Positions 8,305 through 17,547 of a stretch of DNA of 64,000 nucleotides are shown in pieces. Under the pieces are notes generated by a model. The model searched no databases. It was not told the origin of the DNA and saw only the letters and a list, made by a program, of their open reading frames with translations. Origin of the DNA: a bacterium (GTDB taxonomy: Bacteria > UBP6 > UBA1177); NCBI GenBank assembly GCA_017405875.1, contig JAFQZM010000018.1, positions 1 to 64,000 on the forward strand. Direction: 5' to 3'. Within the stretch, counting starts at the first letter, position 1. The number at the start of each line of letters is the position of its first letter. Position numbers and translations under genes: made by a program.

Positions 8305-9174
8305 TCAGTAAACAAAGAAAAGAAAAGACAAAATCCACGCGATCAGCGTGATCTGCAGGAATCTGTCTTTGTAAACGATGTCTGTCGGGCTTCCGCTTTT
8401 TTTCTCGACGAAAGTTATCTGCATGTATCTGAGAAGGCCGAGCAGAACGAAGAATGTCGTCGCATAGACGTTTTTCGAGCCGTAATGCGCCTGAACCGCA
8501 GGATCGAGCGTGTAAAGAAGGTACGAAACAATAATTACGGCCGACATTATGCTCATGACGCCGTTGATGAATTCAAGGGAATATCCCGAAATCGACTTTC
8601 TTACGTCAAGCCCGCTTTCTGCAAGAACAAGGTCGTCACGCCTTTTAGCAATAGCAAGAAAAAGACTGAGGAGAAAAGTCATGATTATTATCCAGTGCGA
8701 AGGGAGAATTCCGGCAACAGCGCCGTATTCGGTCCCGGAAAGAAGCCTAAGCAAAAATCCGGTCGAAACTGCGAAGATATCGAGTATCGCTATATTTTTC
8801 ATGCCGAGCGAATAAAACAGGTTTATTACGAGATAGATAAGGATTATGATTCCCATTCTGACGCTCGTGACAAACGAAATTGCGAGAGCCAAAACCAGAA
8901 AAATCATGTCGGTGATCACCGCCGCCTTTATCGAAACGGCACCGCTTGCGATCGGGCGCAGCTTCTTTTTCGGGTGAACTTTGTCTTTTTCTATATCGCG
9001 GATATCGTTAAAAATATAGATAGTGCTTGCCGCAAAGCAGAAAGAAATGAAGGCCATTGCAGCGCTTTGGAGAAGTGTTACATCGGTTATCCTTTTCGCG
9101 AAAAAAAGCGGGAAAAATACCAGAAGATTCTTTATGTACTGATGCGGTCTGATCATTTTGAAAAATGCTTTCAT
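8305..9174 (-). CDS. UbiA-family prenyltransferase (decaprenyl-phosphate phosphoribosyltransferase-like)
   Basis: A 289-residue integral membrane protein with roughly eight or nine hydrophobic segments. NDIRDIEKD at 56-64 is the first Asp-rich motif NDxxDxxxD of the UbiA superfamily. The flanking HPKKKLRPIASG and the opening IRPHQYIKNLLVFFPLFF are typical of the decaprenyl-phosphate 5-phosphoribosyltransferase branch (Rv3806c-like), which attaches PRPP ribose to polyprenyl phosphate. Start 9174 is preferred over 9186 because the intervening GGAGAG is a good ribosome site. No arabinogalactan genes are nearby, so the physiological substrate is uncertain. It has its own promoter (9203-9230) and stands alone. 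Confidence 0.82.
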   Translation of the reverse strand: MKAFFKMIRPHQYIKNLLVFFPLFFAKRITDVTLLQSAAMAFISFCFAASTIYIFNDIRDIEKDKVHPKKKLRPIASGAVSIKAAVITDMIFLVLALAISFVTSVRMGIIILIYLVINLFYSLGMKNIAILDIFAVSTGFLLRLLSGTEYGAVAGILPSHWIIIMTFLLSLFLAIAKRRDDLVLAESGLDVRKSISGYSLEFINGVMSIMSAVIIVSYLLYTLDPAVQAHYGSKNVYATTFFVLLGLLRYMQITFVEKKSGSPTDIVYKDRFLQITLIAWILSFLFFVY

Positions 9175-9202
9175 CTCACTCTCCATCCAAAAAAAACCGC
9201 TA

Positions 9203-9230
9203 ATTATAGATAAAAATCAAATAATATCAA
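9203..9230 (-). promoter_or_regulatory. Promoter of the prenyltransferase gene
   Basis: On the minus strand, TTGATA (9230-9225) and a consensus TATAAT (9208-9203) are 16 bp apart, followed by TAGCGG. It lies 28 bp before the chosen start codon. Confidence 0.7.
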
Positions 9231-9240
9231 AATAGGTTGT

Positions 9241-9618
9241 CTAGAGAGTCAGTTTTTCGACGAACGGAACATCTGCGGGAGAAAATTCAAAAAGATGCGC
9301 TTCTTCGGGCGTTATCCAGCGGATGTCGCGATGTTCAAGAAGTTTCGGTTCTCCGCTGACGATACGGGCTTCCAAAAGTGTTAGATGCACCGAAATATCG
9401 GGATAAACGAATGTCGATTCTGCAAAAATCTCACCGACTGCAAGCTCGATATCGAGCTCCTCGCGGCATTCTCTCGCAAGCGCCGCCTCTTTCGTCTCCC
9501 CTGCTTCGACTTTGCCGCCGGGGAACTCCCACATCAAAGGGCGCGACTTTTGCTCGGACCGCTGGCAGATCATGAATTTTCCGTCATTCCGGATAAGTGC
9601 GGCAACGACTTCTATCAT
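9241..9618 (-). CDS. Nudix hydrolase, MutT-like (8-oxo-dGTP diphosphatase type)
   Basis: A 125-residue single-domain Nudix protein. The Nudix box runs from G35 to I57 (GX5EX7REUXEEXGU) with E41, R49, E50, E53 and E54 in place; the usual Gly near the end is D56. The PLMWEFPGGKVE stretch and CQRSE upstream are typical of MutT-type enzymes that remove oxidised dGTP from the pool. ATG 9618 shares one base with the stop of the upstream MATE gene and follows AGGAGGG, so translation is coupled. The exact substrate is not determinable. Confidence 0.85.
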   Translation of the reverse strand: MIEVVAALIRNDGKFMICQRSEQKSRPLMWEFPGGKVEAGETKEAALARECREELDIELAVGEIFAESTFVYPDISVHLTLLEARIVSGEPKLLEHRDIRWITPEEAHLFEFSPADVPFVEKLTL

Positions 9619-10964
9619 CAAACCCTCCTTTTATTTAGCGCAAAGCGCATAAACCAGAAATAGTAGCCGAGCATTATCGTTGCTGTGATGCTCCAGCTTA
9701 TCGGATAGCATGCAAGAAGCGTAGAATAGTCGCTGTGGAGAGGAAAGACGGTGAAAACCCAGATGACGCGCGTCACGCAGATGCCTAAAAGCGCAATCAG
9801 AGCGGGAGCAAGAGAATTGCCGTAGCCGCGAAGACTTCCTGAAAGAATATCGACCGTAAGGTTGAGTATTTGGAAAGAAGTGATGTAGAGGATCCTCGTC
9901 CTGCCGTATTCAATGACAGCGGGATCGCCGTTGAAAAGAGCGAGAAGTTCACGTGAAAAAATTATTATCGGAAGAGCCAGCGCAAACATGAAGACACAGT
10001 CCATCCAGAATGCGTGAACAGTGACTTTTCTGCACCGGTCGAACTTTCCGGCACCGTAATTCTGCCCGATGAATGCAGTGCAGGCCTGAGAAAAAGCATT
10101 CACAATGAAATAAACGAAAATTTCGGTATTGAAAGCTGCGGCCGATGCAGCCATGACATCAGGTCCGAGAGAGTTTATCGCAGACTGGATTATGATATTC
10201 GAAAGGGCGAAAACCATGCTCTGGACTCCTGCCGGAACACCGATGCGAAGGATTTCCAAAAGCGAGGCATGGTCAGCTCTGATGAGGTGAAACTCGATCC
10301 CGACATCGCTTTTGGAGCGAAGAAGAATAACGAACATCGCTCCGGAACTCAGGATGTTCGAAATGACCGTGGCTATCGCGACCCCTTCAGCCCCCATTTT
10401 CAGAGCGAGTACGAAAAAGAGGTTGAGCAGGACGTTCACGACTCCCGCCGCGACAAGACAGAGAAGCGGCGTATTGGTGTCTCCGCGCGAACGGAAAATC
10501 GCCGCCTCGAAGTTGTAAAGCAGTATCGCCGGAAGCCCAGAAATGTAGATCCGGAAATAAGAAAGCGCCATCGGGAGGACTTCATCCGGCACCGAAAGAA
10601 GCGACATTATGCGGCTTGAGACCGCAAGAGCCAGAAGCGCCATCACGCTTCCGCAGACAAGACTTAAAAAAACCGCAGTGTGGACCGCCTTTTTCACGCC
10701 GTCGCGGTCGCCCTTCCCTATGCACCTGGCGATAACGACAGTCGCGCCGGTAGATATCCCGACAAAAAGATTGACGACGATACCGATAACAGGAGTGTTG
10801 CACCCTACCGCAGCCATAGCGATCTTACTTGCGAAACGACCGACCACCATGACGTCAGCCGCATTGAAAAACTGCTGAAGAATGCCCGTCAGAGCGAGAG
10901 GGATCGCAAACTGAAGAATCTTTTTGGCGAAACCGCCGTTAAGCATGTCTATTTCACGTCTCAT
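9618..10964 (-). CDS. MATE family multidrug/Na+ antiporter
   Basis: A 448-residue inner-membrane efflux protein with about twelve hydrophobic helices arranged as two similar halves. Family features are IPLALTGILQQFFNAADVMVVGRF near the N-terminus, GISTGATVVIARCIGKGD in helix 2-3, and IRVGVPAG- and ACTAFIGQNYGAG-type strings opening the second half. MATE proteins export cationic drugs or metabolites using Na+ or H+ gradients. GAGAGG precedes ATG 10964. It is transcribed with the mutT-like gene; no regulator is adjacent. Substrate unknown. Confidence 0.92.
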   Translation of the reverse strand: MRREIDMLNGGFAKKILQFAIPLALTGILQQFFNAADVMVVGRFASKIAMAAVGCNTPVIGIVVNLFVGISTGATVVIARCIGKGDRDGVKKAVHTAVFLSLVCGSVMALLALAVSSRIMSLLSVPDEVLPMALSYFRIYISGLPAILLYNFEAAIFRSRGDTNTPLLCLVAAGVVNVLLNLFFVLALKMGAEGVAIATVISNILSSGAMFVILLRSKSDVGIEFHLIRADHASLLEILRIGVPAGVQSMVFALSNIIIQSAINSLGPDVMAASAAAFNTEIFVYFIVNAFSQACTAFIGQNYGAGKFDRCRKVTVHAFWMDCVFMFALALPIIIFSRELLALFNGDPAVIEYGRTRILYITSFQILNLTVDILSGSLRGYGNSLAPALIALLGICVTRVIWVFTVFPLHSDYSTLLACYPISWSITATIMLGYYFWFMRFALNKRRV

Positions 10965-11075
10965 CCGAACCTCTCGCCTTTCCGCAGAATCACGTCAAAA
11001 AGCGGCGCATTATCATGTTGAAAGGATGAAAGTCAATAAATGAATTTTTTTATGATTTTCGTTTGATTTCAGAGT

Positions 11076-14000
11076 TTACTGGCAGTCGTTTGAATCGTCG
11101 AAATGATCAAGCGGGAAGAAATCGTTGCACATTTCATCGCAGGTTCCGTTGTTTTTCCAGGAACATGCGTCGGACGAACCGCAGGTGCAGTTGGAAGGTT
11201 CACGTTCTGAACAGAGTTCTTCAACTTTTTCAGTATTGGAGCAGTCGTAAGTGCAGACACAGCCGTTCCTTTCGATCGATCCGCTGTCAGTGTAGCTCGT
11301 TTCGCACGATCCGCTTAAGCCTCCCACTTCTGAAGAGCGGCAGTAGGAATCGCAGTTAGTCGCGTAAAGCAGACCGAGCGTTGAGTTGCACATACAGAGA
11401 TCCGTTTTGTCCGGCAGACACATTCTGTATGATGATGAACATATTCCCTTGCATGAATCTTTGTCGGTAGCCTCTTTGATGTAGGAAAGCGAGAATGTTC
11501 CGTAAACGCTTTCGTCTGTCGAATCGATGATGAGATAGTATGTTCCGGCAGTTGTTGCGTTTGTCTCAAAGTTGATAAGTCCGCCGCCGTAAACACAATT
11601 GTCGAGGTCATCTTCTTTAACAACGTAGATCGACGCCGCAAACGATGATGTTATTTCGGCATGGAAATAATCACCGGAAGCCATATTCATCGAATAGACG
11701 ACATCCTTGCCTGCCAGCGTCGCACCTTCACAGATTCCGGCAGCCGGAGTGTAGTCGTTCTCAGCCGAAATCGTAAATCCCTGAATGTTTCCCTTTCCTT
11801 CAAGCGGCGTTGCACCTGCGATCTTGTCGTTTTCCGGAACAGGCGGATTGTCGCTGATATCGAGTTGGATCGTGAAGTCGTATTCAAGCGGATTGATAGT
11901 GGTATCTATAACGATTATATACTCGGCATCGGATTCAGAATCGTTGTAGTAGATTATTTCTTCAGGATCTCCGAAATTTCCGAAAGCGTTTCCGGTAAGG
12001 CAGACATCGTCGATCTCGCCGCAGCTTGAAAGAACCGATATCGTCGGGTCGAATGCTCCCGATTCCGGAGTTACACGCAGAGTCATGACCTTTCCGGCAG
12101 GAATGCTTACTTTGTAGAAAAGATCGGGACCGTAGCCGTAGTAACCCGAACAGTTCTCAGTATTAACCGAATTGACCGCCTTTTTGACGCTTTCGTGATA
12201 AGTTCCCTGCTCAAGTTTCTTAGCTCCTTCGCAGGTGTTGTTAGTATCTGGATCGAATGCATCGACTTCAAGGATGTAAGGCATATTGTAGAGAGCCTGA
12301 CGATACATCGGCGACTGACGGACAAGAACGTAGTAATAACCGTCGGAAGGCGCCTTATAGTTCATTATTTCGGAATAATAATGCTGCTGCGGAGCGAAAT
12401 ATGCATAGTCCATATCCTCGTTTTCGGCGATCTGAGTACCGTTGGAATCGAAAAGAACTATGTATGTATCAGTCCGATTCTCACCGCAGTAAGGATGAGT
12501 CCTGACTTTAAGATACTGACCGGCCTTTGCCTTAAACTTGAAATAATCGAAATCCTCGACGTTATTTTTGTGTCCGAAACCTGCAAAGACAAAGCCTTTG
12601 GCAACTTCCTGAGCCGCATCAAACGTGTCGTTGGACTCGGTTTCAACTGTTCCGAGAGATTTTTTGGGAACGCAGCTTCCGCTTTTGCACTCTTTGAATC
12701 CGCATCCGCAGTCTTCATCAGTCGAGCAAGTTAAACTCTGGCAGTAGTTGTCGGCGCATTTTCCGCTCTGGCACTCTTTATCGACAGCACAGATCCAGTC
12801 GTCAAGCAGAGTCGGAATCGCGCAGTTGCTCTCGCTGTTGCAGTAAGCCTTGCCCTCTTTGCACGTTCCTGAGATCGGATAGCAGTAGTTGCCGTTGCAG
12901 CGCGTCCCTTCAGGGCAGAGAGTGTAGTTGTCAGTACAGTCTTCAACGCAGTATTTGTTGCCGTCGTAATCGGTGAGACACATTCCGTAATCGTAGAATA
13001 CCTTTTTGCAGTCGGTATCGGTTGTACACGGTTTGCATGTTTTCTGAGTTCCGGTCGGAGTTACGGCTTTGTAACCGTCGCAGCCGGAATCTGTCGAGCA
13101 TGAACTCGTGCACATTCCGTGTTCGCAGTTCGTGTATTTTTCGCAGTCATCGTCAAAACGGCAGGAATTATATATGTAGCTTCTGTAAGGAATAGCCTTC
13201 ATGCAGATTCCGTTGTAACAGCCGCCTATGTCGAAGCAGTCGGCATCACTTTCGCAGTTTTTCGTGCAGTAGTACTGCTGGATCGTGTAGTCAGTGTAGC
13301 AGTTTTCGCACGACCATGCATACGGGCAGTATTCACCGACTTTGTAACTCTGCTGCTCTTTCGAGATGCATACACCGAAAATCTGAGGATCGCCGCCCTC
13401 TTCTTCAGCATCCTTCTGACCGTAGATGTAGCAGGTCTTGTCTATTTCACATTCGCTGTCTTTCGTGCATGATTTACTGCAGAAATACCCTTGGAAACAG
13501 GAGTATCCGTCTGCGCACTGCCAGTCTGAATAGCAGTCTTCACCGAATTCCAGACGCTTCAGCATCTTGTCCTGAGCACAGATATAATCTGCGTAACTTC
13601 CGTAAGCGCTTGTTTTCTTGACCGGAAGGCACTGGCTGCCGTCAGCGCAGGTTTTAACAGTTGAGGTCTCGCCACTTTCCGGGTCTGTAACTTCGCTGTC
13701 GGTACAGTGCGAGCCGCAGATCATGTCGCCTTCAAACTCGATACATTCACCGCTTGCACACTGGTTGTCATAGTTGCAGTACGTTCCGTTAGGAAGGTTG
13801 AAACGTGTCTTGTCGATACAAGTTTCGGTTCCTTCGGCATAAACATCTTCCATGCACTCGTAATTTCCTGAGCACTTCGTGCTTCCTAAAATACCGCTGC
13901 ATGAAACTGTGCAGTAACCGTCGTAGCAGCCGCCGCTTGAGCAGTCCATTCCGGACTGGCAGTGGTCGCCGAGAGCACCGCTTCCCTTGGGAACACAGTA

Positions 14001-14951
14001 TTTGTCGTACTTGAAACCTTTGTCAGAGCCGCCTTCCATGCACTTTCCGCATGAACCGCAGGAATCGCTGATCAAGTTTTTCGAGCACTCTTCGGAACAG
14101 AAACTCTCGCCTTCGCCGTATGAAAGGCAGAGTCCGCCTTCGCAGTCTTCGTTTACGTTGCAAGGTCCGTAAGTATGCATTTTAGGACTCGGTCTTTCGA
14201 CACCCGCAACAAAAAGCGGCATACACTGATAACCCCTGCTTTCCATAAACTGACAGGTCATATTGTTGGGGCAATCCTCGTCCTCCTTGCAGGTTCCGGT
14301 GCAGACCGAAGCTCTCGCATAGCTGAAACTGCCGCTTCCCGACCAGTCGTACCAGGTGTAGCAGTAACCTGTTTCGCACTCGACATCCTTATTGCAGGGA
14401 GCACCGGCTTTGAGCCCGTAAGCCCTGTTGTCGCATGATCCGAAACCGCCGCATACTCCGTTTCGACAGATACCGCTGCCCATAAGTCCGGGTTTGGCTT
14501 CACAGTCATGCCCGTCGGCAACAAGCGACCATGCTGTCTTTGAATAGTCGCGGTTGCACTCTTCGCACGAATTTACGGGATTTCTGTCTCTGTCGGCATA
14601 GCAGACACCGTCGATTTCGCACGTCAGTCTGTCGCAGGAACACGTGTAAGTGTTTCCGGTAACGGTGCAGACAGTTTTGTTAGCCTCTGTGCACGGATTT
14701 GGATCACACGGATCTGTTGCCGGTCCGTCATTGTCAGGAAGTGTCGGCGTGCCGTCATTATCCGGGATATCCGGTGTATCATCATTTTCGTCGTCGTTTG
14801 AATCACCGTCATGAATAACCGATTCTCCTTCATCAGAATCTTCGGTTTCGATCGGATCCTCATCAACTTCCGGTTTTGACTTTTTTCCGCCGCATGCGAC
14901 AAAAGAAAAAACCAGCACCAAAATAACCGCAGTAAAAATAGTTTTTTTCAT
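11076..14951 (-). CDS. Giant cysteine-rich lipoprotein with PPC-like domains
   Basis: 1291 residues. ATG 14951 follows GGGGGA and starts a lipoprotein signal (VILVLVFSFVACGG, acylated Cys about residue 20). Then comes a stalk of E/D/S/P/N (about 22-75), a long Cys-rich region (about 80-790) of EGF- or dickkopf-like units of the type C-x-D-x-D-C and GxCxDGxC, and two beta-sandwich domains resembling bacterial pre-peptidase C-terminal (PPC) domains (about 800-1150; cf. DFDYFKFKAKAGQYL, DLFYKVSIPAGKVM). A final Cys-rich tail of about 120 residues follows. Such proteins are typical of myxobacterial-type surfaces; a role in adhesion or scaffolding is inference. No peptidase is visible. It is transcribed alone. 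Confidence 0.85.
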   Translation of the reverse strand: MKKTIFTAVILVLVFSFVACGGKKSKPEVDEDPIETEDSDEGESVIHDGDSNDDENDDTPDIPDNDGTPTLPDNDGPATDPCDPNPCTEANKTVCTVTGNTYTCSCDRLTCEIDGVCYADRDRNPVNSCEECNRDYSKTAWSLVADGHDCEAKPGLMGSGICRNGVCGGFGSCDNRAYGLKAGAPCNKDVECETGYCYTWYDWSGSGSFSYARASVCTGTCKEDEDCPNNMTCQFMESRGYQCMPLFVAGVERPSPKMHTYGPCNVNEDCEGGLCLSYGEGESFCSEECSKNLISDSCGSCGKCMEGGSDKGFKYDKYCVPKGSGALGDHCQSGMDCSSGGCYDGYCTVSCSGILGSTKCSGNYECMEDVYAEGTETCIDKTRFNLPNGTYCNYDNQCASGECIEFEGDMICGSHCTDSEVTDPESGETSTVKTCADGSQCLPVKKTSAYGSYADYICAQDKMLKRLEFGEDCYSDWQCADGYSCFQGYFCSKSCTKDSECEIDKTCYIYGQKDAEEEGGDPQIFGVCISKEQQSYKVGEYCPYAWSCENCYTDYTIQQYYCTKNCESDADCFDIGGCYNGICMKAIPYRSYIYNSCRFDDDCEKYTNCEHGMCTSSCSTDSGCDGYKAVTPTGTQKTCKPCTTDTDCKKVFYDYGMCLTDYDGNKYCVEDCTDNYTLCPEGTRCNGNYCYPISGTCKEGKAYCNSESNCAIPTLLDDWICAVDKECQSGKCADNYCQSLTCSTDEDCGCGFKECKSGSCVPKKSLGTVETESNDTFDAAQEVAKGFVFAGFGHKNNVEDFDYFKFKAKAGQYLKVRTHPYCGENRTDTYIVLFDSNGTQIAENEDMDYAYFAPQQHYYSEIMNYKAPSDGYYYVLVRQSPMYRQALYNMPYILEVDAFDPDTNNTCEGAKKLEQGTYHESVKKAVNSVNTENCSGYYGYGPDLFYKVSIPAGKVMTLRVTPESGAFDPTISVLSSCGEIDDVCLTGNAFGNFGDPEEIIYYNDSESDAEYIIVIDTTINPLEYDFTIQLDISDNPPVPENDKIAGATPLEGKGNIQGFTISAENDYTPAAGICEGATLAGKDVVYSMNMASGDYFHAEITSSFAASIYVVKEDDLDNCVYGGGLINFETNATTAGTYYLIIDSTDESVYGTFSLSYIKEATDKDSCKGICSSSYRMCLPDKTDLCMCNSTLGLLYATNCDSYCRSSEVGGLSGSCETSYTDSGSIERNGCVCTYDCSNTEKVEELCSEREPSNCTCGSSDACSWKNNGTCDEMCNDFFPLDHFDDSNDCQ

Positions 14952-15101
14952 TGATTTCCCCCAAATTAAAAAAAGCTCAGCTATTGTATTTATAACCACT
15001 AAATTTTCAAATTTTCACGCTAAAAAAAGCCGGTTATCTTTCAATTCAGTCGGCAAAGAAAATGCAGTTTTCGTTTTAATGCTCAAAAATACAAAAAAAT
15101 C

Positions 15102-15129
15102 TTGACACCAATCCAACTTTGCGTAAAAT
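15102..15129 (+). promoter_or_regulatory. Promoter of rplU-rpmA(-obg)
   Basis: TTGACA (15102-15107) and TAAAAT (15124-15129) with 16 bp spacing, followed by CCCCGCG, a G+C-rich discriminator as expected for a growth-rate-controlled ribosomal promoter. The start codon is 42 bp further on. Confidence 0.75.
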
Positions 15130-15171
15130 CCCCGCGTTATTTTTTTGTGTGCTCTTTTATTGGAGGATTTG

Positions 15172-15483
15172 ATGTACGCAATGATCGATTTCGGCGGCAA
15201 CCAGCTTAAAGCTGTCCCCGGAGAAAAAGTGTCTGTTTATAATCTGGACAAGAAAGAAGGAGAACTTGTCGAGAACAAAAATGTTCTTCTTTTTGCAGAC
15301 GGTGAAAATGTTATGGTCGGCAAACCTTATCTTAGCGATGTAACTGTAAAACTTGAAGTTGTAAAAAACTATAAAGGCAAAAAAGTTATCGTTTTCAAGA
15401 AAAGAAGAAGAAAAACCAGCAAAGTTAAAAACGGTTTCAGACAGAGCTTCACCCAGCTCAAAGTTCTTGAAATTGTTAAGTAA
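15172..15483 (+). CDS. rplU: 50S ribosomal protein L21
   Basis: 103 residues, the usual bL21 length, opening [14 protein letters not shown] (family signature YAVIxxGGKQ, here with Asn-Gln) and closing with [20 protein letters not shown] and FTQLKV, the basic 23S-rRNA-binding part. ATG 15172 follows GGAGG at 15162-15166; in-frame codons upstream have no ribosome site. It is the first gene of the conserved rplU-rpmA-obg order, 14 bp from rpmA. No L21 leader motif is recognised in the 42-nt leader. Confidence 0.97.
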   Translation: MYAMIDFGGNQLKAVPGEKVSVYNLDKKEGELVENKNVLLFADGENVMVGKPYLSDVTVKLEVVKNYKGKKVIVFKKRRRKTSKVKNGFRQSFTQLKVLEIVK

Positions 15484-15497
15484 TTCGGAGGGTTATT

Positions 15498-15764
15498 ATG
15501 GCTCATAAGAAAAGCGGCGGAAGTGCAAGAAACGGTCGTGACAGTGCAGGTCAGAGACGCGGCATCAAAAAGTTCGGCGGCGAGCCGGTTATTCCGGGCA
15601 ACATCATCGTCCGTCAGGTCGGAACAAGATGGATTCCGGGCGAAAACGTAGGTCTCGGAACTGATTACACGATTTACGCTCTTAAAGAAGGCGTCGTTCA
15701 GTACGAAACATTCTACAAAAACGGCAGAGCAAGAAGAAGAGTTTCCGTAGTCACCGAAGCATAA
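15498..15764 (+). CDS. rpmA: 50S ribosomal protein L27
   Basis: 88 residues beginning [16 protein letters not shown], the flexible N-terminal tail of bL27 that reaches the peptidyl-transferase centre, followed by the conserved [16 protein letters not shown] core. The N-terminus starts directly with AHKK and so lacks the cleavable extension found in Firmicutes. GGAGGG lies upstream of the ATG. It stands between rplU and obg as in most bacteria. Confidence 0.98.
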   Translation: MAHKKSGGSARNGRDSAGQRRGIKKFGGEPVIPGNIIVRQVGTRWIPGENVGLGTDYTIYALKEGVVQYETFYKNGRARRRVSVVTEA

Positions 15765-15786
15765 ATTTCGTTTCGTTAAATTTTTC

Positions 15787-15814
15787 AAACTCCCGGCAAC
15801 GGGAGTTTTTTTTT
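15787..15814 (+). terminator. Rho-independent terminator after rpmA
   Basis: AAACTCCCG and CGGGAGTTT pair around a GCAA tetraloop (15787-15808), continuing into a nine-T run (15806-15814). It separates the ribosomal pair from obg, which begins 20 bp later, so obg is reached only by read-through or from an internal promoter. Confidence 0.88.
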
Positions 15815-15834
15815 ATTCCGAACAGGGAGTTGTC

Positions 15835-16860
15835 ATGAAATTCGTTGATCAGGCAATAGTCGATATTATCGCAGGCAACGGAGGAGCCGGAGCCGTAAGT
15901 TTCAGGCGCGAGCCTTTCATTCCGCTCGGCGGTCCCGACGGCGGTGACGGCGGCAAAGGCGGAGACGTCATATTTGAAGGTGACGAAAACGTCATCACCC
16001 TTTACGACATCCGCTACCAGCGCACGATCAAAGCCGAAAACGGCCAGAAAGGAATGGGTTCCAACATGTACGGACGCGGCGGTGAAAGCATGATCGTCAA
16101 GATCCCGCTCGGAACTTTTGTTTTCGACCACGAAACATCGGAACTTATAGCTGATATAACGAAGCACAGACAGAAAGTCGTCGTCGCGCACGGCGGAATC
16201 GGCGGCAGAGGAAACGCGAAATTCAAAACGAGCGTCAACAAAGCGCCCCACTACGCTCAGGAAGGTCTTCCTGGCGAGCGCAGAAAAGTGCGCTTGGAGC
16301 TCAAACTCATGGCCGATGTCGGCATAATCGGTTTTCCTTCAGTCGGAAAATCGACCCTCATCAGCGTTATCAGCAACGCGCGGCCGAAAATCGCGGAATA
16401 CCCCTTCACGACTCTCGTTCCGAACCTCGGCATGGTCGAAGGAAAGGACTTCATCCCGTTTGTCGTTGCCGATATTCCCGGACTTATCGAAGGAGCGCAC
16501 GAAGGAGCAGGGCTCGGTCACAGATTTCTCCGCCATGTCGAAAGATCGCGCTTTCTAATCCATCTCGTCGAAATAAATCCGGTGCGCAAATCACCGGTCA
16601 ACGACATAAAAACAATAAACCGGGAGCTTGAACTTTTCGACCCCGAACTTGCAAAAAGAGAGCAGATAATCGTCCTCAACAAAACAGACTCTTATGGCGA
16701 AGAAGAGGAAAAACAAAGAGACGAACTGCGTGAATTCGCCAAGGGAAAACCCTATTTCGAGATCAGCGGAATCACGAGAAACGGCGTTAAGGAACTCATG
16801 GATTTCGTCGGTCAGAAAGTCATCGAATACAGAAACCGCGAAAAAGAAGAAAACAAATAG
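15835..16860 (+). CDS. obgE: Obg/CgtA GTPase (50S assembly, stress)
   Basis: 341 residues with the two core domains of Obg: the Gly-rich Obg fold (1-158; VSFRREPFIPLGGPDGGDGG, RGGESMIVKIPLGT) and a Ras-like G domain (159-340). The G domain has P-loop GFPSVGKST (166-174), switch I YPFTTLVPNLG, G3 DIPGLIEGAHEGAGLG and G4 NKTD near 280. There is no extra C-terminal OCT domain. Obg binds the 50S subunit and responds to ppGpp. Its place after rplU-rpmA is conserved. The ribosome site AGGGAG precedes ATG 15835. Confidence 0.97.
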   Translation: MKFVDQAIVDIIAGNGGAGAVSFRREPFIPLGGPDGGDGGKGGDVIFEGDENVITLYDIRYQRTIKAENGQKGMGSNMYGRGGESMIVKIPLGTFVFDHETSELIADITKHRQKVVVAHGGIGGRGNAKFKTSVNKAPHYAQEGLPGERRKVRLELKLMADVGIIGFPSVGKSTLISVISNARPKIAEYPFTTLVPNLGMVEGKDFIPFVVADIPGLIEGAHEGAGLGHRFLRHVERSRFLIHLVEINPVRKSPVNDIKTINRELELFDPELAKREQIIVLNKTDSYGEEEEKQRDELREFAKGKPYFEISGITRNGVKELMDFVGQKVIEYRNREKEENK

Positions 16861-16868
16861 AAATAAAT

Positions 16869-16896
16869 TTGCAAAAACGCCTTTTTTCCTTAATAT
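16869..16896 (+). promoter_or_regulatory. Promoter of the apeE-K-like block
   Basis: TTGCAA (16869-16874) and TAATAT (16891-16896) are 16 bp apart, followed by AACCCGC. A small hairpin, ACGGA-TTAT-TCCGT (16912-16925), sits in the presumed leader before ATG 16953. The -35 and its surroundings closely resemble the promoter at 33004, which precedes the third APE block. Confidence 0.6.
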
Positions 16897-16952
16897 AACC
16901 CGCTTTTTCTAACGGATTATTCCGTGTGGTTGTTTTAAACAGTGAGGGATTT

Positions 16953-17225
16953 ATGGAAGAGCTTAAACAAGAAATAAAAAAAGTGATTATTTCCTCTTTG
17001 GAGCTTGAAGACGTCAAGCCCGAAGACATCGTCGATTCCGAACCTCTTTTCGGCGAAGGACTTGGTCTTGATTCGATCGACGCACTCGAACTAGGAGTCG
17101 CGCTCAAAAAGAAATTCGGAATCAAATTTTCGTCGGACAATGCCGAAAACAGGAAGCATTTCGCATCTGTAAACGCATTGGCGGAATATATTGCATCATC
17201 AAGAGAAACACAAAACAAGGAGTAA
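16953..17225 (+). CDS. apeE: Acyl carrier protein (ApeE-like)
   Basis: A 90-residue acidic carrier protein with the phosphopantetheine site GLGLDSIDALEL, Ser41, in the normal position. ATG 16953 follows GAGGG; the frame also opens at GTG 16926, but without a good ribosome site. It carries the growing chain as a thioester in the cytoplasm. It is followed after 3 bp by a second, different ACP gene; two consecutive ACPs ahead of an AMP-ligase is the apeE-apeF arrangement. A holo-ACP synthase is not in the window. Confidence 0.85.
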   Translation: MEELKQEIKKVIISSLELEDVKPEDIVDSEPLFGEGLGLDSIDALELGVALKKKFGIKFSSDNAENRKHFASVNALAEYIASSRETQNKE

Positions 17226-17228
17226 CTC

Positions 17229-17537
17229 ATGATACAGGAAGAAATCTTCAAAGAACTTAAAAAAATCCTCGTCTCTGAATTCGAACTCGAAGAAGAAACC
17301 GTCACAATGGACGCTCTTTTGAGAGAAGACCTCAACCTCGATTCGATTGACGCGATCGACCTTTTCGTAAAAATGAAAGAGTACATCCCTGCCGGAAAAG
17401 GCAACATCGATCCTTCGATTTTAAGGACTGTCCGCACAGTCAGAGACGTCGTTGAAGCACTTGCTCCGTATCTTTCCGACGAAGCTCCCGCAGCAGCTCC
17501 TGAGACAAAAGATCCTTCAGACAAGGCGGAAAACTAA
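17229..17537 (+). CDS. apeF: Second acyl carrier protein (ApeF-like)
   Basis: 102 residues with LREDLNLDSIDAIDL, phosphopantetheine Ser39, and a longer C-terminal tail rich in Ala, Pro and Glu (about 84-102) absent from the first ACP. The helix III region contains LRTVRTVRDVVE. In the E. coli aryl polyene system two ACPs divide starter and extension roles; a similar split is inferred here. The gene starts 3 bp after the first ACP and ends 10 bp before the membrane-ligase fusion. Confidence 0.83.
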   Translation: MIQEEIFKELKKILVSEFELEEETVTMDALLREDLNLDSIDAIDLFVKMKEYIPAGKGNIDPSILRTVRTVRDVVEALAPYLSDEAPAAAPETKDPSDKAEN

Positions 17538-17547
17538 TCTGACCTTT

